Shown: piece by piece, positions 1 to 11,094 of the stretch | How the letters are laid out: each line of letters begins with the position of its first letter | Numbering within the stretch: the stretch's first letter is position 1 | Assembly: GCA_003313425.1 (NCBI GenBank) | Contig: NHZP01000001.1 | Span: 2,046,001-2,110,000 of the forward strand | DNA length: 64,000 bases | Origin: Pseudopyrenochaeta lycopersici | Taxonomy: Eukaryota > Ascomycota > Dothideomycetes > Pleosporales > Pseudopyrenochaetaceae | Direction of reading: 5' to 3' | Notes under the pieces: generated by a model | The model's database searches: none | Told to the model about the DNA's origin: nothing | The model's input: the letters and a program-made list of their open reading frames with translations, nothing else | Program-made: the position numbers and the translations under genes

Positions 1-920
1 TCTGGGATTCTCCTCGGTTACCGAGGACTTCTTCCTCGAAAGCAGGGCTTGGAACTTTCTCTCAAGATCTATACCTCTCGATTGCCATTCGATACCTTCC
101 TCGGATTCGTCAAAGGTCTGTCCGGCGTCTTTTGCGCGTTGACGGATCCCTCGGGTTCTCAAAAGCCACACAAAATGCGAAGCTACCATGCTCATTTCGA
201 TCACGCAGCTATCAATCATTAGCTACTCAATATCTGTGCTAGGAACGGGTAATCTAAACTCACCAAAGGGCATACATGGTGCCAAAGAGGACGTCGAATT
301 CGTTTTGTGCAACAAGCGCCATCAATGAGAAGAACGCTCCACACCAATCTATTGTAAGGAATACAAAATCTATTCCCACTACGCGTCCGCGACGTTTGAG
401 AAGCTCAAAAGGGATTGGAGAGTACCCGGCGATAAGAGTGATGAATGCGATGATGCCGATGAGTAGGACAGGCCAATCAATACCCCGCGAGTAGGCTGGT
501 CGGATTGCGAAAACAAGACCTACTTCTATTGCAGCAAATATTATCAACAAGGCGACCAAGAGTAGTGTTGCCGTCCATGCCCGCCATCTCCTGCTCTCTA
601 GTCAGTGCTTTGGCACCACGCATTGGACGACGATGGACATACCGTCCGTATACCAAACACTGTGCCCAACTAACACCACACAGTACGCAGAAACACTGCG
701 GCTGTATGATCAGCGGGATGTTAAACTGCTGCGAGATGGCATAGACTCCAAACGGAACTCCTGAGATCGACCAAATGAGCATCATCGATGTCGGTAATCC
801 CTCAGTGCTCTTTGTTCGGTAGTTGCGCCATATCTGAGGTGCCAATTGAACACACCAGCAAATAGTTCCGATAGTGCCGAGTACATTGGCGGCTGGTGGT
901 ATAGAGGTCTGCGGCGCCAT
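1..920 (-). CDS. PQ-loop repeat membrane protein (3' end outside window)
   Basis: Seven-helix-type PQ-loop protein, related to lysosomal/vacuolar cystine and cationic amino-acid exporters and fungal PQ-loop transporters. Exons read as 920..643, 590..264 and 208..1, with no stop before the window edge. Intron 1 (52 bp) starts GTATGT and ends GAGCAG after a CTGAC branch; intron 2 starts GTGAGT and ends GATAG. Each junction restores frame. The first PQ motif lies near residues 26-30 (LAPQIWRNYRTKSTEGL), followed by alternating hydrophobic helices. After the last visible helix comes a charged cytosolic tail with an RKK segment. Substrate cannot be read from the sequence. The ATG at 920 is the first in frame and precedes the usual short lumenal N-terminus. 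Confidence 0.8.
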
Positions 921-3866
921 TGGGAATTAGCGTAGATAGACGCTGACACCGAATTGGAATCCGAGATGGTTGACAGGAAGTTAGAAAGGTATAACTGGGA
1001 GATTCTTTGAAGAGACTCAATCTTTATGACTAGTGGCAAACTATGGCGTCCTCGGGTTTTTGCTGGGGCGGTTCTTGCCCCACATAATAGTAGCGCCATC
1101 TGCAAACAATGAAAATCGCAGCCCGGTGGTATTGTTCCTCGCAATGAGGAGACCTTCCCAGATGTCGCAATCATAAAAGCCAACATTTTCATATACATGC
1201 TTCTGTTTATGCATTAAGAACTAATATTGATACCCGATGAAGGTGACTCCTGCGAGAATTTCGTATGAGCCTACGATAACCGTTGCCAGTGTAGACGCGA
1301 GCACGCCATACTAATAGGGCAATCAGATGGCATGGCGTGCATTAAAGCATCACCTGTTCCAAAGAGCTGTGAATGTCGACTGGCTCACATAGCATGCAGT
1401 GTTGTTCACATGGGGAAGCCATGTATGCTAAGCATTGCTTGCATATCGGATGGTCAGCATTCTGTTCTTATTAATTATGAAGACCGCCCTCTCGTGCTCC
1501 GCGGGCAGGATTCCTATATGTATTATTCCTTCCGCGTCATCACCGCATGCGAACTCTCGCTAAGGCATTGCTAGTGGTCAACGGGATTGAAATGCCTATT
1601 TGGATCTCGATTTCAATCCTCAGTTGTGTTATGGTCGTCGCTAGCTAGAAAATATAAGAATGGACTGGATTGGCGATGGAGATCATTCAAGTCGGCTGCA
1701 GCGAGGAGGCACCTATACTACGGCTAGCTATAGTTATCAGATAGTCGCTGCCAAAAAGTGTTTGTAGGTTGCAAGCCGTAAGGTTAGCTTTATAGCATAC
1801 CTTAGTTGTATCTGGGCTTATATTGAAGAATCGAAGACAGTGCAAACGGGGTGCAGGAGGACACAAGGAATCTCGTTTGGTGTATCATCGTAGCCCTCCT
1901 GGATATATGGATGGAAGTAGATCTAGCAGTTCTCGACTGGAGTAACTCTGGCTTATAGCTCCCTGAGTAGTTTTAAAGGGAGAAGATCAGCAAAATCAAA
2001 GCCTCCAGCAGTACCATTTAGCTTATGGCTTCTCCGAAGATACGAGGTTGATTGCTATGAGTGTTAGCTGACATCCCAGACCATTCAAGCATATGCAGCC
2101 TGGAATTCCATGCTGCCTACATGTTGCCAAGTAAGGAAATCAAGGTCAGGACCGAATTATTTAACGGTATCCTCGCAAATGCTCTTGAAGCAATTTTGTC
2201 TTAGCCCATTTCCTTGTCAAGATAATAGGCGGCTCATGTTATCTTCGTAGATAACTCTGATGATTCAACAGCGTTCTGCATATCCAGTATGGGCAGATAT
2301 CGACAACTTCGCGATTGCGTTTTCCAATTTCACAGAATGCTGGCGGATGGATGTTTCGACGGTGAGCTACATGACGAAGACATGTAGTGCTCGTTGGCCT
2401 TCTTAGAAGACAGTAATCGGGTCAATGTTCCAAACTGGCAAGCTCGTTCTTGTTAGTTCAAATCAGAGTCCACGAAAGCTCCTACCGGTTTTTACTCGCT
2501 CAACCGTTCCCAAGGTCGCCAATACCGCAAGCCGAATCATCTTCCATCTGATTCTTAAGAATCCACAGCCGATATTCAGTCCTAAGTTGGGATTTGGCTA
2601 TATCATTGCTCTACCGTCGTATGTTCGCCAATGCCGAAGATGAGATATTGGAACCATTCGCGTCGTCGAGTGATTAAAGGAACATAGATAATTTGCTTAA
2701 GGGCTTAAATTCAAAATGTATTCGAGTCGGCTATGTCGGAAAACTGGTCGGTCAAAGGCAAAGGTTTTGAGACCAAATAGTATCTCAAGGACTGGGCTCC
2801 AGGTGGTCAACCTGTATCAACGCTTGATGAAGAAGGTATGTGCACAAATTCACTAAATTGTCGGTGTTCGTCTTAACGTCAGGAGTTCAGGTAGGACCAC
2901 ATCGTTGCCATATGTATCAAGGCGCAGGCGCAGACAGGCCAGGATAAGAATGATAACGATCTTCAAGGGGAATGCGGCGAGAAAGCCTTCGCCCGCTTGT
3001 GGCTTGCGCCTGACATCCAGTGTGAGAAATATTTAAAGTCTGTCACAATTTCTTTGTCAATGCTCCTTTCTTGGCATGTGACTGTTTTGGGTGACCTGCT
3101 TATCCGCAGCCGATCTCGAAACTGTATTGTCCTCAGTAATTGACAGAAAACGGCTTGTTCCATACATGCTTGTATGACGAAGGCTTTTTCTCAACGTGCA
3201 CGTTGAGGTTGCAGCGTGTACAGGGTCCCCATAACATAGGTCTTGATTGTGGAGATTCCGAGGTGCGGGTTGCTGTATTCGCGAAGCTTTAGAAAGACCA
3301 TGCATCGCGCTTTGTTGAAATCCTGTCCCACGTTTGCGTGCTTGTTCAAGTGTGATGATGCTCATGTGGAAATTGTTGTTCTTGGACGCTGGGGCGGAAA
3401 AGGAGAGGTCTGGGCTGCAAAAGTGGATGATCTACGGTAGATCACACGGACCCCTTGCCGATCACCCCCCAGCCTCAGCACGACATCCACTTCAACTGTA
3501 CCTCGAAAGAAGTCATAAACATCTATTTCATGATGTACTCTAACAGCTAGTTTTATGTATATCTTGCTCAAACACGACCCAACTATGCTCATCTGATTCA
3601 CCACCGTTAAGCATATCCGTTGGTGGATTTACAACTCAAAGTTAAGTCGAGAGCAGAGCCGCTCAACACCATAAAGACCGTGCACCAACCCCGTATGTCG
3701 ATCAGTGGAATGTCCCGAAACTGACTCCTAGAAAAATCAAGATCGCTGGTGCAATGCCTCGACTTGATCTGTGCTAAAAGCACGTTTCGATACGCTTAGG
3801 GACAAATGAATTTGCTTTTCTTCGTGACACCTTTTACTACCAAATGATATGCCGCAGTCGTTGACA
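921..3866. other. Gene-poor stretch, no recognisable gene
   Basis: About 3 kb between the PQ-loop gene and the repeat-protein promoter. Only short open frames on both strands are present and none shows a recognisable domain, a convincing splice-joined product or biased composition. An intron-like segment (GTATGT at about 2836 to CTTAACGTCAG at about 2882) may belong to a decayed gene, but the flanking frames are interrupted. It also holds the promoter of the PQ-loop gene at the left side. Confidence 0.5.
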
Positions 3867-3874
3867 TATAAATA
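3867..3874 (+). promoter_or_regulatory. TATA box of the repeat-protein gene
   Basis: TATAAATA lies 118 bp upstream of the ATG at 3992, followed by a CT-rich stretch (3900-3975) typical of strongly expressed fungal genes. No other TATA-like element is as close to this start. Confidence 0.55.
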
Positions 3875-3991
3875 TGGCCATTATCCGCAGAGCAACACAC
3901 CATCATCATCCAACGCTTCTCTTGCATCACTCTCTTGCATCCATTCTTTCAGTCGCTCATTCAGCCTTTCGTTTAAAAACCTTAATTCATA

Positions 3992-4811
3992 ATGCGTGCC
4001 TCAATTGTCATCGCGAGCTTTGTCGCTCTCGCCGCCAGTGCTCCCCTAGATCTTCCCAAGTCGCCAGTCGAGCTGCCTGAGCTGCCAGCCGGCCTTCCGG
4101 CACTCCCGGCACTACCTGTTGACACTCCTGTCAAGCGTCAAACCGTGCCTGAAGTTCCTGAGGTGCCTAGCGCACCTGAAGTCCCAGGTGTGCCCGAAGT
4201 CCCAGGTGTACCTGCAGTCCCAGGTGTACCTGAAGTCCCAGGTGTACCCGAAGTCCCAGGTGCACCTGAAGTCCCAGGTGTACCTGCAGTCCCAGGTGTA
4301 CCCGAAGTTCCAAGCGTACCCGAAGTTCCTGGCGTTCCTCAGCTTCCTGAGGTCCCCGGTATCGACGGCCTCCTTAAGCCAGTGACCGACTTGCTTAATG
4401 GTGTAAAAGCTCGCGTCAAGCGTGACGGTCTTGGTAAGAACACACTCCCAACTCTAACAGGCCTGCTGCTGACGTACCAAAGGCCTTCCAGCGGTTCCAA
4501 ATGTCGGCCTTACCGCACTTCCTGAACTCCCAGAGCTCCCAGTCGACCTTCCTATCAAGCGAGATGGACTTGGTGTGCCAGCCCTCTCTGGTCTTGCGCT
4601 TCCCGAGGCAGAGAAACCTGAAGTTGAGGCGACATTGGAACAGGTCATCAATCTCCTCTCTGGGTTGGTTGGAGGCGAGGATCTTCCTGTAAACCGTGAC
4701 GGCCTGGGTGTTCCTGCGGCGCCAGGTGTTAGCCTGCCTGAACTGGATGGCCTTGATCTTGAGGCTACTATCACGGTGGTCATCAATATTTTGACTGGTC
4801 TGTTGGCTTAG
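3992..4811 (+). CDS. Secreted PEVPGV-repeat protein with Kex2 sites
   Basis: Exons 3992..4433 and 4483..4811 give 256 residues; the 49-bp intron (GTAAGA, branch GCTGACG, AAAG) is required to continue the repeat pattern. Residues 1-17 form a signal peptide. A Kex2-type Lys-Arg follows at 48-49, then about 70 residues of elastin-like Pro-Glu-Val-Pro-Gly-Val hexapeptides. The C-terminal part carries repeated blocks that begin with basic sites and DGLG: KR 143-144, KR 173-174 and a degenerate NR 218-219, each followed by RDGLG(V/L)PA. Two blocks then hold an amphipathic segment (about 194-212 and 238-256) with EAT..VIN.L.GL. Known fungal KEP proteins share this layout of signal peptide plus Kex2-separated repeats and yield secreted peptides. 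Whether this one is processed into peptides or acts as a wall/matrix protein is open. Confidence 0.8.
4144..4365 (+). repeat. 18-bp coding tandem repeat (PEVPGV)
   Basis: About a dozen imperfect copies of an 18-bp unit resembling gaagtcccaggtgtacct encode Pro-Glu/Ala-Val-Pro-Gly-Val. Several adjacent units are almost identical at DNA level, including third positions, which suggests recent slippage or unequal recombination; the last copies (from about 4310) have diverged. Confidence 0.9.
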
Positions 4812-4932
4812 AGCAATCAAAAAGGACTTCATGGGAAAAGGTAACGTCCTCCGAAGTCAGGTGTCCGGGAATCTTTGGAGTTTCTCTTAGCTATTATGTA
4901 TTGGTAATTGTTAATGCATATACCCGTTGTGT

Positions 4933-5898
4933 CTACTCGATGATGGTTCCTTTCATCCCTTGCTTTCCAAAGCTGTCCCAAATTTCAGCCTTCCACTCCC
5001 CATTGTTCGTTTCTACGGCACTTCCCTTCTCCAACAGTATCCGATAAGGCTCTCCGACGTATAATGGTGACATCGCACGATAAGCAATCGATTTTGGCAC
5101 CGCATCCGTGCTTCCGCATCTTGATGTGTCCCTCCAGAAGTCTAGCATGTTGATGAGATTAAGCGGTCCATGCACGACGGCATTGCGATGCCCTTCGACT
5201 TTTCTACACCAGTCCGGTGAGTAGTGAATCTTATGGCCGTTAAATGTCAATGCAGAGAATCGAAAGAGCGTAACGTCAGTTTGGCAAAAGTCTCGTGTGT
5301 GTGAAGCAAGTGGCAAGGGTTTCTCCTCTGGCTTTGCTGGCGCCGTTATGGGGTTTTCAGGCGTGATTTCCTTCTGGAAAACCCAACTGCGCTTGTCCGT
5401 GAGCGCGACACCTGACTCATTTTCAAACGTCTTTTCTACACCAACGACTAGCATTTCACCGCCGTTCTTCAGTCTCTTGGGCTCCGCAGAGAGAAGCTTT
5501 GTGGTTTCACGAACTTCCTGTCCAACGCGTAGCAAGCTATTTGGGTCTTGTGCCCATTGCAATTCCCCGCCTGCCCACATGCGTCTCGTAAAAGGCGATA
5601 GGGGGTTGACTGTGCGGTCTGTGCCGTCCAAGCCCAGCTCCGACTCGATGATGCTGGGCGTGAAGTAAACGAGATGATAACCTGGAGGGACTGGGGAGCC
5701 ATCAGGTGGCGGAGTCAAAGATGCCGGATTCCGGTTCAGTGTTATGCTAAGCAGTTGTAGTTGATTTGCATCGATGAGCTGTTTGCGTACTGAGACGGGC
5801 CCGTTGTTGAAGCGCGAGAGAATCTCGGAACAAGCTTCAGCCGCTGAGGCATGCGTGCGGGCGGTTGCGGAGAAGAGGCGACGACATATGTGCGCCAT
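4933..5898 (-). CDS. HTD2: Mitochondrial 3-hydroxyacyl-thioester dehydratase, type 2
   Basis: Hot-dog-fold dehydratase of mitochondrial type II fatty-acid synthesis, which dehydrates 3-hydroxyacyl-ACP on the route to octanoyl/lipoyl precursors. The conserved RRMWAGGEL motif of the fungal HTD2 family lies about 40% into the protein, and a second hot-dog half carries FNGHKIHYSPDW and HGPLNLINML, the usual catalytic-half signatures. The start at 5898 (MAHICRRLFSATARTHAS) gives an Arg/Ser/Ala-rich, acid-free N-terminus that reads as a mitochondrial presequence. A longer in-frame start at 5979 exists but puts an untypical segment in front. Length from 5898 is 321 residues, single exon. The gene is divergent from the Zn2Cys6 regulator at 6305. 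Related MaoC/Meh-type hydratases are the main alternative. Confidence 0.8.
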   Translation of the reverse strand: MAHICRRLFSATARTHASAAEACSEILSRFNNGPVSVRKQLIDANQLQLLSITLNRNPASLTPPPDGSPVPPGYHLVYFTPSIIESELGLDGTDRTVNPLSPFTRRMWAGGELQWAQDPNSLLRVGQEVRETTKLLSAEPKRLKNGGEMLVVGVEKTFENESGVALTDKRSWVFQKEITPENPITAPAKPEEKPLPLASHTRDFCQTDVTLFRFSALTFNGHKIHYSPDWCRKVEGHRNAVVHGPLNLINMLDFWRDTSRCGSTDAVPKSIAYRAMSPLYVGEPYRILLEKGSAVETNNGEWKAEIWDSFGKQGMKGTIIE

Positions 5899-6304
5899 GA
5901 TTGCGATCAATTGGACTCTAGGCCGGCGGCTGGAGGCGAAGAATGGATGTTCTGGTGCACTTGAGATGAAGCTCGGCAACTACTTGTGATCGGAGAGTAC
6001 ATGGGTATTGTGCGATAGCCGATATCCCAAACGACGTCATGTGCGAAAAACCGCCGGAGACAAGCTTATCCTTATAACCTGCGTCCCTCCAGGGTTGTAT
6101 GGCTAGCACCCGTTCGGATGCGAAAGGACCTGACTCGAATTGTTTCAATCAAGCAACTGAGTGTTTCCGAAAACTCTCAACGCGGGGTCTCAGTGTGCTC
6201 AAAGAGGAAGAAAAACCGCCAAGCCGCTAACCACCCAAGTCATTGCTGATAGCCGACTTCGCTTTCTTCCCCACAATCCCCTTTCCTATCATCAATTCGG
6301 CAAC

Positions 6305-8490
6305 ATGTCAGAGCCTCCACGGAAGCGCGCGAAATTGGCCTGTGTGACCTGCAATGCGAGGCGCGTGAAATGCGATGTGACAGACCGACAACCATGTGGG
6401 AATTGTCTTGCAGGAAATATCTTGTGCGAGACGCGTGAGTCGAAGCGGGGAAAACATCCCAGGAAGCCCCGGGTGGAGCCTGATGAGCGCACTGTTGTGT
6501 ACGTGCAGACCGCTCGGTGATCCAAAAAGCCGCAGTAACAGGGAGAGTCATCATTATCACGTACATGCTAATTGGAAACAGTTCTCCAGGTGCACCATCG
6601 AGTCCTCAGCGCCATGAAGACGAGGTTGCTGCGTCGCATGTACTGGCCTCCCTGTCATCAAACTTTCAGAGCCCGGTTAACAACTATAACCCGCCAACTG
6701 GAAACCAATATCAATTCGCCATCCCATCAGTCCCATCGGAGCAGAGCGAGCTTTCCAAGGTAGACACGACGCAAACTGAAGATGATGCAGCCGTATTCCT
6801 TGGTGAATCGAGCTCCCTACGCTATGTCACCGAGGAACCGTCACCTGCAGCAGCAGAACGCAGACAATCGTTATTTCGCCACGCTGTCCCAAACGCTGTC
6901 AAAGCAGAGGCTCTGGTGCCACAGTGGGAAGCCGAACGCCGTCGTGCTAGAGTGAAAGCGCTCCAAGCCGAAGGCGTTTTCTCATTTCCTCCCACTCCGG
7001 TTCGCCTTGAGTTGTTAAAAGCCTACTTTCAGTGGTTCCATCCTCATTTTGCCATCGTCGACGAGGCTGAATTCTGGGAATTGCATCAGGAAGGCAACGT
7101 GTCACACCTTCTCCTTCAGGCCATGCTCTTCATTGGTGTCATACACTGCGAGGAGTCGACACTCACCAATTTAGGTTGGGGAAATCGTCATCGAGCGAAA
7201 TGGCTTTTCTACATCCGAGCCAAGGACATTTACGATGTTACCTATGAAACTAACAAACTAATCGTCATCCAATCATTGTTTCTGATGAGCTTTTGGCGAG
7301 CGGGTGCATTATTGGAAAAAGATGCCCGCCATTGGCTTGGGACTGCAATCACTCTTTCACAAGCCAGAGCGCTGCATCGCACGAGTGGAGTGGCTGAAGA
7401 GAAGATGACGAGGCTGAAAAGACGGATTTGGTGGGCAATCTATGTCCGCGAGCGACAGTGTGGGTGTGCCCTTGGACTGCCCAATCGAATCCGTGATGAA
7501 GACTGCGACATCGAGCCCTTGGCAGCTTCCGACTTTGTAACGGCTTTTGGCTCGTCAGCCCCTGCCGCCGACGCTTATCGTTACACGACTCACATGATTG
7601 GCATGGTGGAGCTAGCCATTTTCTTGGGTAGAGTTGTAGACGCCGGATACTTACCGAAGCGCACACTCAAGTCGGAGGATCGATCTAAGATTCGTGACGA
7701 GCTGTATGAATGGAAACAAAACCTTCCAGCTGTCATGCGATTACAAAACGACACTGGCGAACCGCCGAGCTTCCAAGCCAGTATGCTCCATCTCGCCTAC
7801 AACAATCTCCTGATTCTGCTTTACCGTACGAGCTTCATCATTGATGAGAGTGGCAGTGCAGAGACCGAAGGAAAGATTGCCTTGAACGCAGCCGCATGTA
7901 ACTCGCGTATAGTTGAAGATATGCTTCCCAGTGGTAATATCGCACATGCGCAAATTCACGTCATCACGAACTTATTCAATACCCTGTGTATCCATGTAGC
8001 GAATCTCAGACGCTCTACTGGTATCAACAGAACGCTCGCAGAACATCGATCTAAGCTCTGCCTTTTAGGTCTACAGGAGCTCCGAAAGACATGGGAAGTG
8101 ACGAATTGGGTTCTTCAGCTTTTCTTCCAGTATCTCGATCGCGAGACAGCTGCAAGACTAGCAATGGAGGCAGATGATGTCGGCTTTGCAAGTGCTGCGA
8201 GCCAGACACCTACTGGACGAGCTTCATCCGGTTCTGTAACCCAGCAAACACCACAGCAGTGTGCAACTGAGAGCGTCGCGGCGCCAACCATCGAACAGCA
8301 GCCAATTCCGGCCCCAGAAGCTTCGTCATTACCTTGGGCTTGGACAATGGATGAAGCGAACCAATACCTCTTCACCCAAATCGAAAACGACTTTGCTTTT
8401 GGTGAGGGGGGTGCCCAGCAATGGACTCCATATGACGTGCTCAGCAATAGCCAATTAGCAGACTTTGTGTACAGCGCGCTCAATGGATAA
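6305..8490 (+). CDS. Zn2Cys6 transcription factor, Ctf1/Far-like
   Basis: Binuclear zinc-cluster regulator. The cluster has six cysteines at residues 13, 16, 23, 31, 34 and 41 after a basic N-terminus. The fungal-specific middle domain follows in the second exon (LLKAYFQWFHPHFAIVD, WWAIYVRERQCGCALGLP), a pattern I associate with cutinase-regulator and fatty-acid-regulator (Ctf1, FarA/FarB) proteins. One intron ends AAACAG at 6581 after a TGCTAAT branch. Its donor is either GTGATC at 6517 or the stronger GTACGT at 6499; both keep the frame and give 706 or 700 residues. The C-terminal 100 residues are Ser/Gln/Pro-rich, then acidic/aromatic, as in activation regions. The divergent partner is the dehydratase HTD2. 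Role in lipid or cutin use is inference from family likeness. Confidence 0.8.
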
Positions 8491-8817
8491 CCTGCACATG
8501 TCCCTGCGGGAATTTTTCGAATCATAATTGTCAATGAATTGGCCGGACAATACTACACACTTTTGATGTCATTTCATTTGCACCCAATATGATTTGAGAA
8601 AACGTTTTCATCAATCTTCGTGCACTTATAGTCGCCAGTAACCTCACCATTCACTTAAAAAATCACGAAAATTTGGTATCTTGCAAGATCATGGATTATC
8701 ATTAGAAGTCTATCATGTATTTTTCCACGGTCATAGTCATTGTCTCAATCGCAGCACCAAGTCCGACCATCAATCGTTCTGAGCCGTGCATACGACTTTA
8801 TCGAGCTCATTTTAGCT
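8491..8817. other. Convergent intergenic spacer
   Basis: 3' flanks of the Zn2Cys6 regulator and of the zincophore gene. AT-rich with no coding signal seen. Confidence 0.5.
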
Positions 8818-9883
8818 TCAAGCAGGAGGAGAGGTGGGCTCGGGAACGCCAGGAGGGCAGTGCCTATATCAAAGTCAACTTTTATGCGGAGGCGCAGAAT
8901 ATGTCGTAGCTGTGACTCACCAGTGGTCATCATGAGGCGTGCAAGCCCCAGTTGCGGCACTCGGAGAAGCAGCAGCCCCGGAAGGAGAGGCAGAGGCCGG
9001 GGCTGGAGTCGGTGCAACCGAGCTAGCAGCTACAGAAGTTGCGCTAGTTGGTGCTGCGGAAGGAGTTGCAGTATATTTGCCAGGGCACCCAACGCCAGGT
9101 ACAGCAATGTCATGAGCGTAGACCTCGAGAGCGAAGTATTGCAGAGTATCGCTGTTCCTTACCGCATAGGTGGAGTTCTCTTTGGCCAAGCTGATGACGC
9201 CGGGATACTTGCCCTCGTGCCCGTAGTGCTCAACAACACCCTCCCCGACCTTGGGGACATGGAGTAGACGGTGAAGGAGGTCAGAAGCCCAGTAGAAGTT
9301 TGTAGGGCTATTGGCAACATTATAACCGAACATACACAAGCCCTCGAGAGGACGGCGGAGCTCGTAGGACAGATCACAGATCACAGTCTCGGAAGATGCA
9401 TTTTTGCCGCGCCAATGGCCAGCCCAGCCTATGTACACTTAGTCAAATTGCGTCCAGCACAAGGAGTCTTGGGGGAAACATACCTTTCTGAGCGCAGTTA
9501 CCGTCGATGTTATCGCATCGGAAGAGGACGTCGGACTTGTCGCCATCGACAATTTTTGTAAACCATCCCAGTGGCTCTCCTGTTGGCGCATCGCCAAAGT
9601 ACTTCTGGTAGATTTCCGAGGAGTTGCCCCAGCGGAGGATGTGGTCGCGAGCCTGACGGCAGAGAGTGAGAGTCTCTTCAAGACCATTCTTGATGTAGGC
9701 ATGCTGGGTCGCGTTGCAGGAAGCATGGATAGGGTATGAGTGAACAGCCCCGGCATCCCAGGCCGTGGACGCGGGCTCAGCAGCGGTCACTGTGACTGTT
9801 GCTCCGCTTTGGCGAGGGACAAGAGGAGTTGCCATGACGGCGGAAGCCCCAAGGAGCAAGAGAGACGAGATACGAGCAGTCAT
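8818..9883 (-). CDS. Secreted zincophore, Pra1/Asp f 2-like
   Basis: Three exons, 9883..9484, 9428..8921 and 8863..8818, give 317 residues. Introns start GTATGT and GTGAGT and end ATAG. The third exon is tiny but decisive: reading through the GTGAGT donor would stop at HW, whereas splicing completes the C-terminal motif. Residues 1-18 are a signal peptide, followed by a Kex2-like R-Q site. The body matches the Asp f 2/Pra1 deuterolysin-like family ([42 protein letters not shown]). An Ala/Pro/Ser linker leads to the zinc-binding end [10 protein letters not shown] then [12 protein letters not shown]. In Candida and Aspergillus these proteins bind extracellular zinc and hand it to a neighbouring ZIP transporter. 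The gene here faces such a transporter at 11095. Confidence 0.88.
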
Positions 9884-9923
9884 TGTGAAGTTGGTGGACG
9901 GAGATCGTTATGCTGAAGCTCTA

Positions 9924-9929
9924 CAAGGT
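9924..9929 (+). promoter_or_regulatory. Candidate ZafA/Zap1 site (CAAGGT)
   Basis: Hexamer CAAGGT about 40 bp upstream of the zincophore start. A hexamer is weak alone, but it recurs near the partner gene's start. Confidence 0.35.
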
Positions 9930-10852
9930 CAGGTGCCCAGTATAAGAGAAAATGCGAACTGCTGTTCAACGAGACGTCCCGGGAGGCTGGGTAAAGACTC
10001 ATGCAGAGAACAGGCAGGCTCTTATACGTTCAAGATTTTTTTCTCTCAAAGCCATGTCCCTCTCGGTACTCTTCCACCGAGTTCGCTGTGATCATCTTAC
10101 TGCCAAGATACCAAATATACGCCTCATTCTTGCAGCCACGGGCGCATTGTCAGTAGGCGGTCCCCAATACTACTCTACGCGGGGGTAAAAAATTGTGGCC
10201 CATTTCCTTGGCCTGACGCACATCTCGCATGGTTGAGCTCGGTAAGACGTCGGTTCGGGACCTGGACGGTGTGCATCTCCGCTCGAATTCAGTGTCGACG
10301 CTCCTTCGAGCACCGTGATGGACTACCAATGACGAAGAATTCTCACTCTCCAGAGACGTGGTGTCGGGATCTGGACCTGTGTTTGGTATAGCTGTACGCC
10401 TGAAGGTGAGTGGACGCTTGGTTCCGCCAGATCGTCCCACGAAGTATGTCATAATAAGTACCCTGAGACTGATGAGGCTGATTGTAGTCCTATATATCAC
10501 GTGTAAATTATGATTCAAGCAGTCAGCGAGCATGTTGCACAACCCGGGATTGGCATTCCTAGATAGTCCGAACGCGAGGGACGGATCGATATTTGTGAAA
10601 CCTATAAAATGTTACGACTACTATCTCAAAGACCAGTACGGAGTAACACTAAGTGCAGCTCCCTTTCGAATGTAGTCGAGCAGTCCTAACTAGATTACGG
10701 CACCATGTTACCCAACGTCCAATGCCAAGACCTCCACCACTTAAGTGATGCGCCGTGTCCGCCACCTTCTATATCTGCTTAGCATCCGCTGATAGCAAAA
10801 AGCAACCTCTTGAAATCTTGATTTGACAACAAGTTTTGGAGTGGATATATGC

Positions 10853-10858
10853 CAAGGT
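10853..10858 (+). promoter_or_regulatory. Candidate ZafA/Zap1 site (CAAGGT)
   Basis: Second CAAGGT in the divergent region, about 240 bp before the ZIP transporter start, in the context GCCAAGGTAAA. Confidence 0.35.
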
Positions 10859-11094
10859 AAATCGCCCATCACGGTACTCAAGCCACGGAGAGCCAAGCTC
10901 GACTACCTCCAACGTGGGTGCGGATGCAGATTCTGTTCGGTGCTTGCCTTGCCCCATCACGGTACTTGTGTTCCGCCTCGCTGACTGACAAAGGGCTTGC
11001 CACGATCTTCAAGCCGATATATCAGGGCGTTGCGCTGGTGCGACCTTTGAAAACATTCACTCCGTCCGGCTCGCTTGACTACACATCCTTGAAC

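Larger units (their letters stand above)
9884..11094. promoter_or_regulatory. Shared zincophore/ZIP transporter promoter region
   Basis: A 1.2-kb divergent region. In aspergilli and Candida the orthologous pair is co-induced by the zinc-starvation factor ZafA/Zap1. CAAGGT, the core I recall for ZafA sites, occurs at 9924-9929 (about 40 bp before the zincophore ATG) and at 10853-10858 (about 240 bp before the ZIP ATG). An ACCTTTGAA half-site lies at about 11043. A 130-codon open frame on the minus strand at 10150-10542 has no protein-like features. Confidence 0.55.

Noticed and set aside
2240..2950. Possible decayed enzyme gene
   Set aside because: Some protein-like stretches and an intron-like segment exist but no consistent family match across frames.
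3992..4811. Dikaritin/ustiloxin-type RiPP cluster around the Kex2-repeat gene
   Set aside because: No DUF3328 (UstYa/b), tyrosinase or S41 peptidase gene within reach, and the repeats have no Tyr-containing core expected for ustiloxin-type cyclisation.
10150..10542. 130-codon minus-strand frame in the zincophore/ZIP promoter
   Set aside because: Irregular composition, no domain, no splice support, and it lies in the shared promoter.
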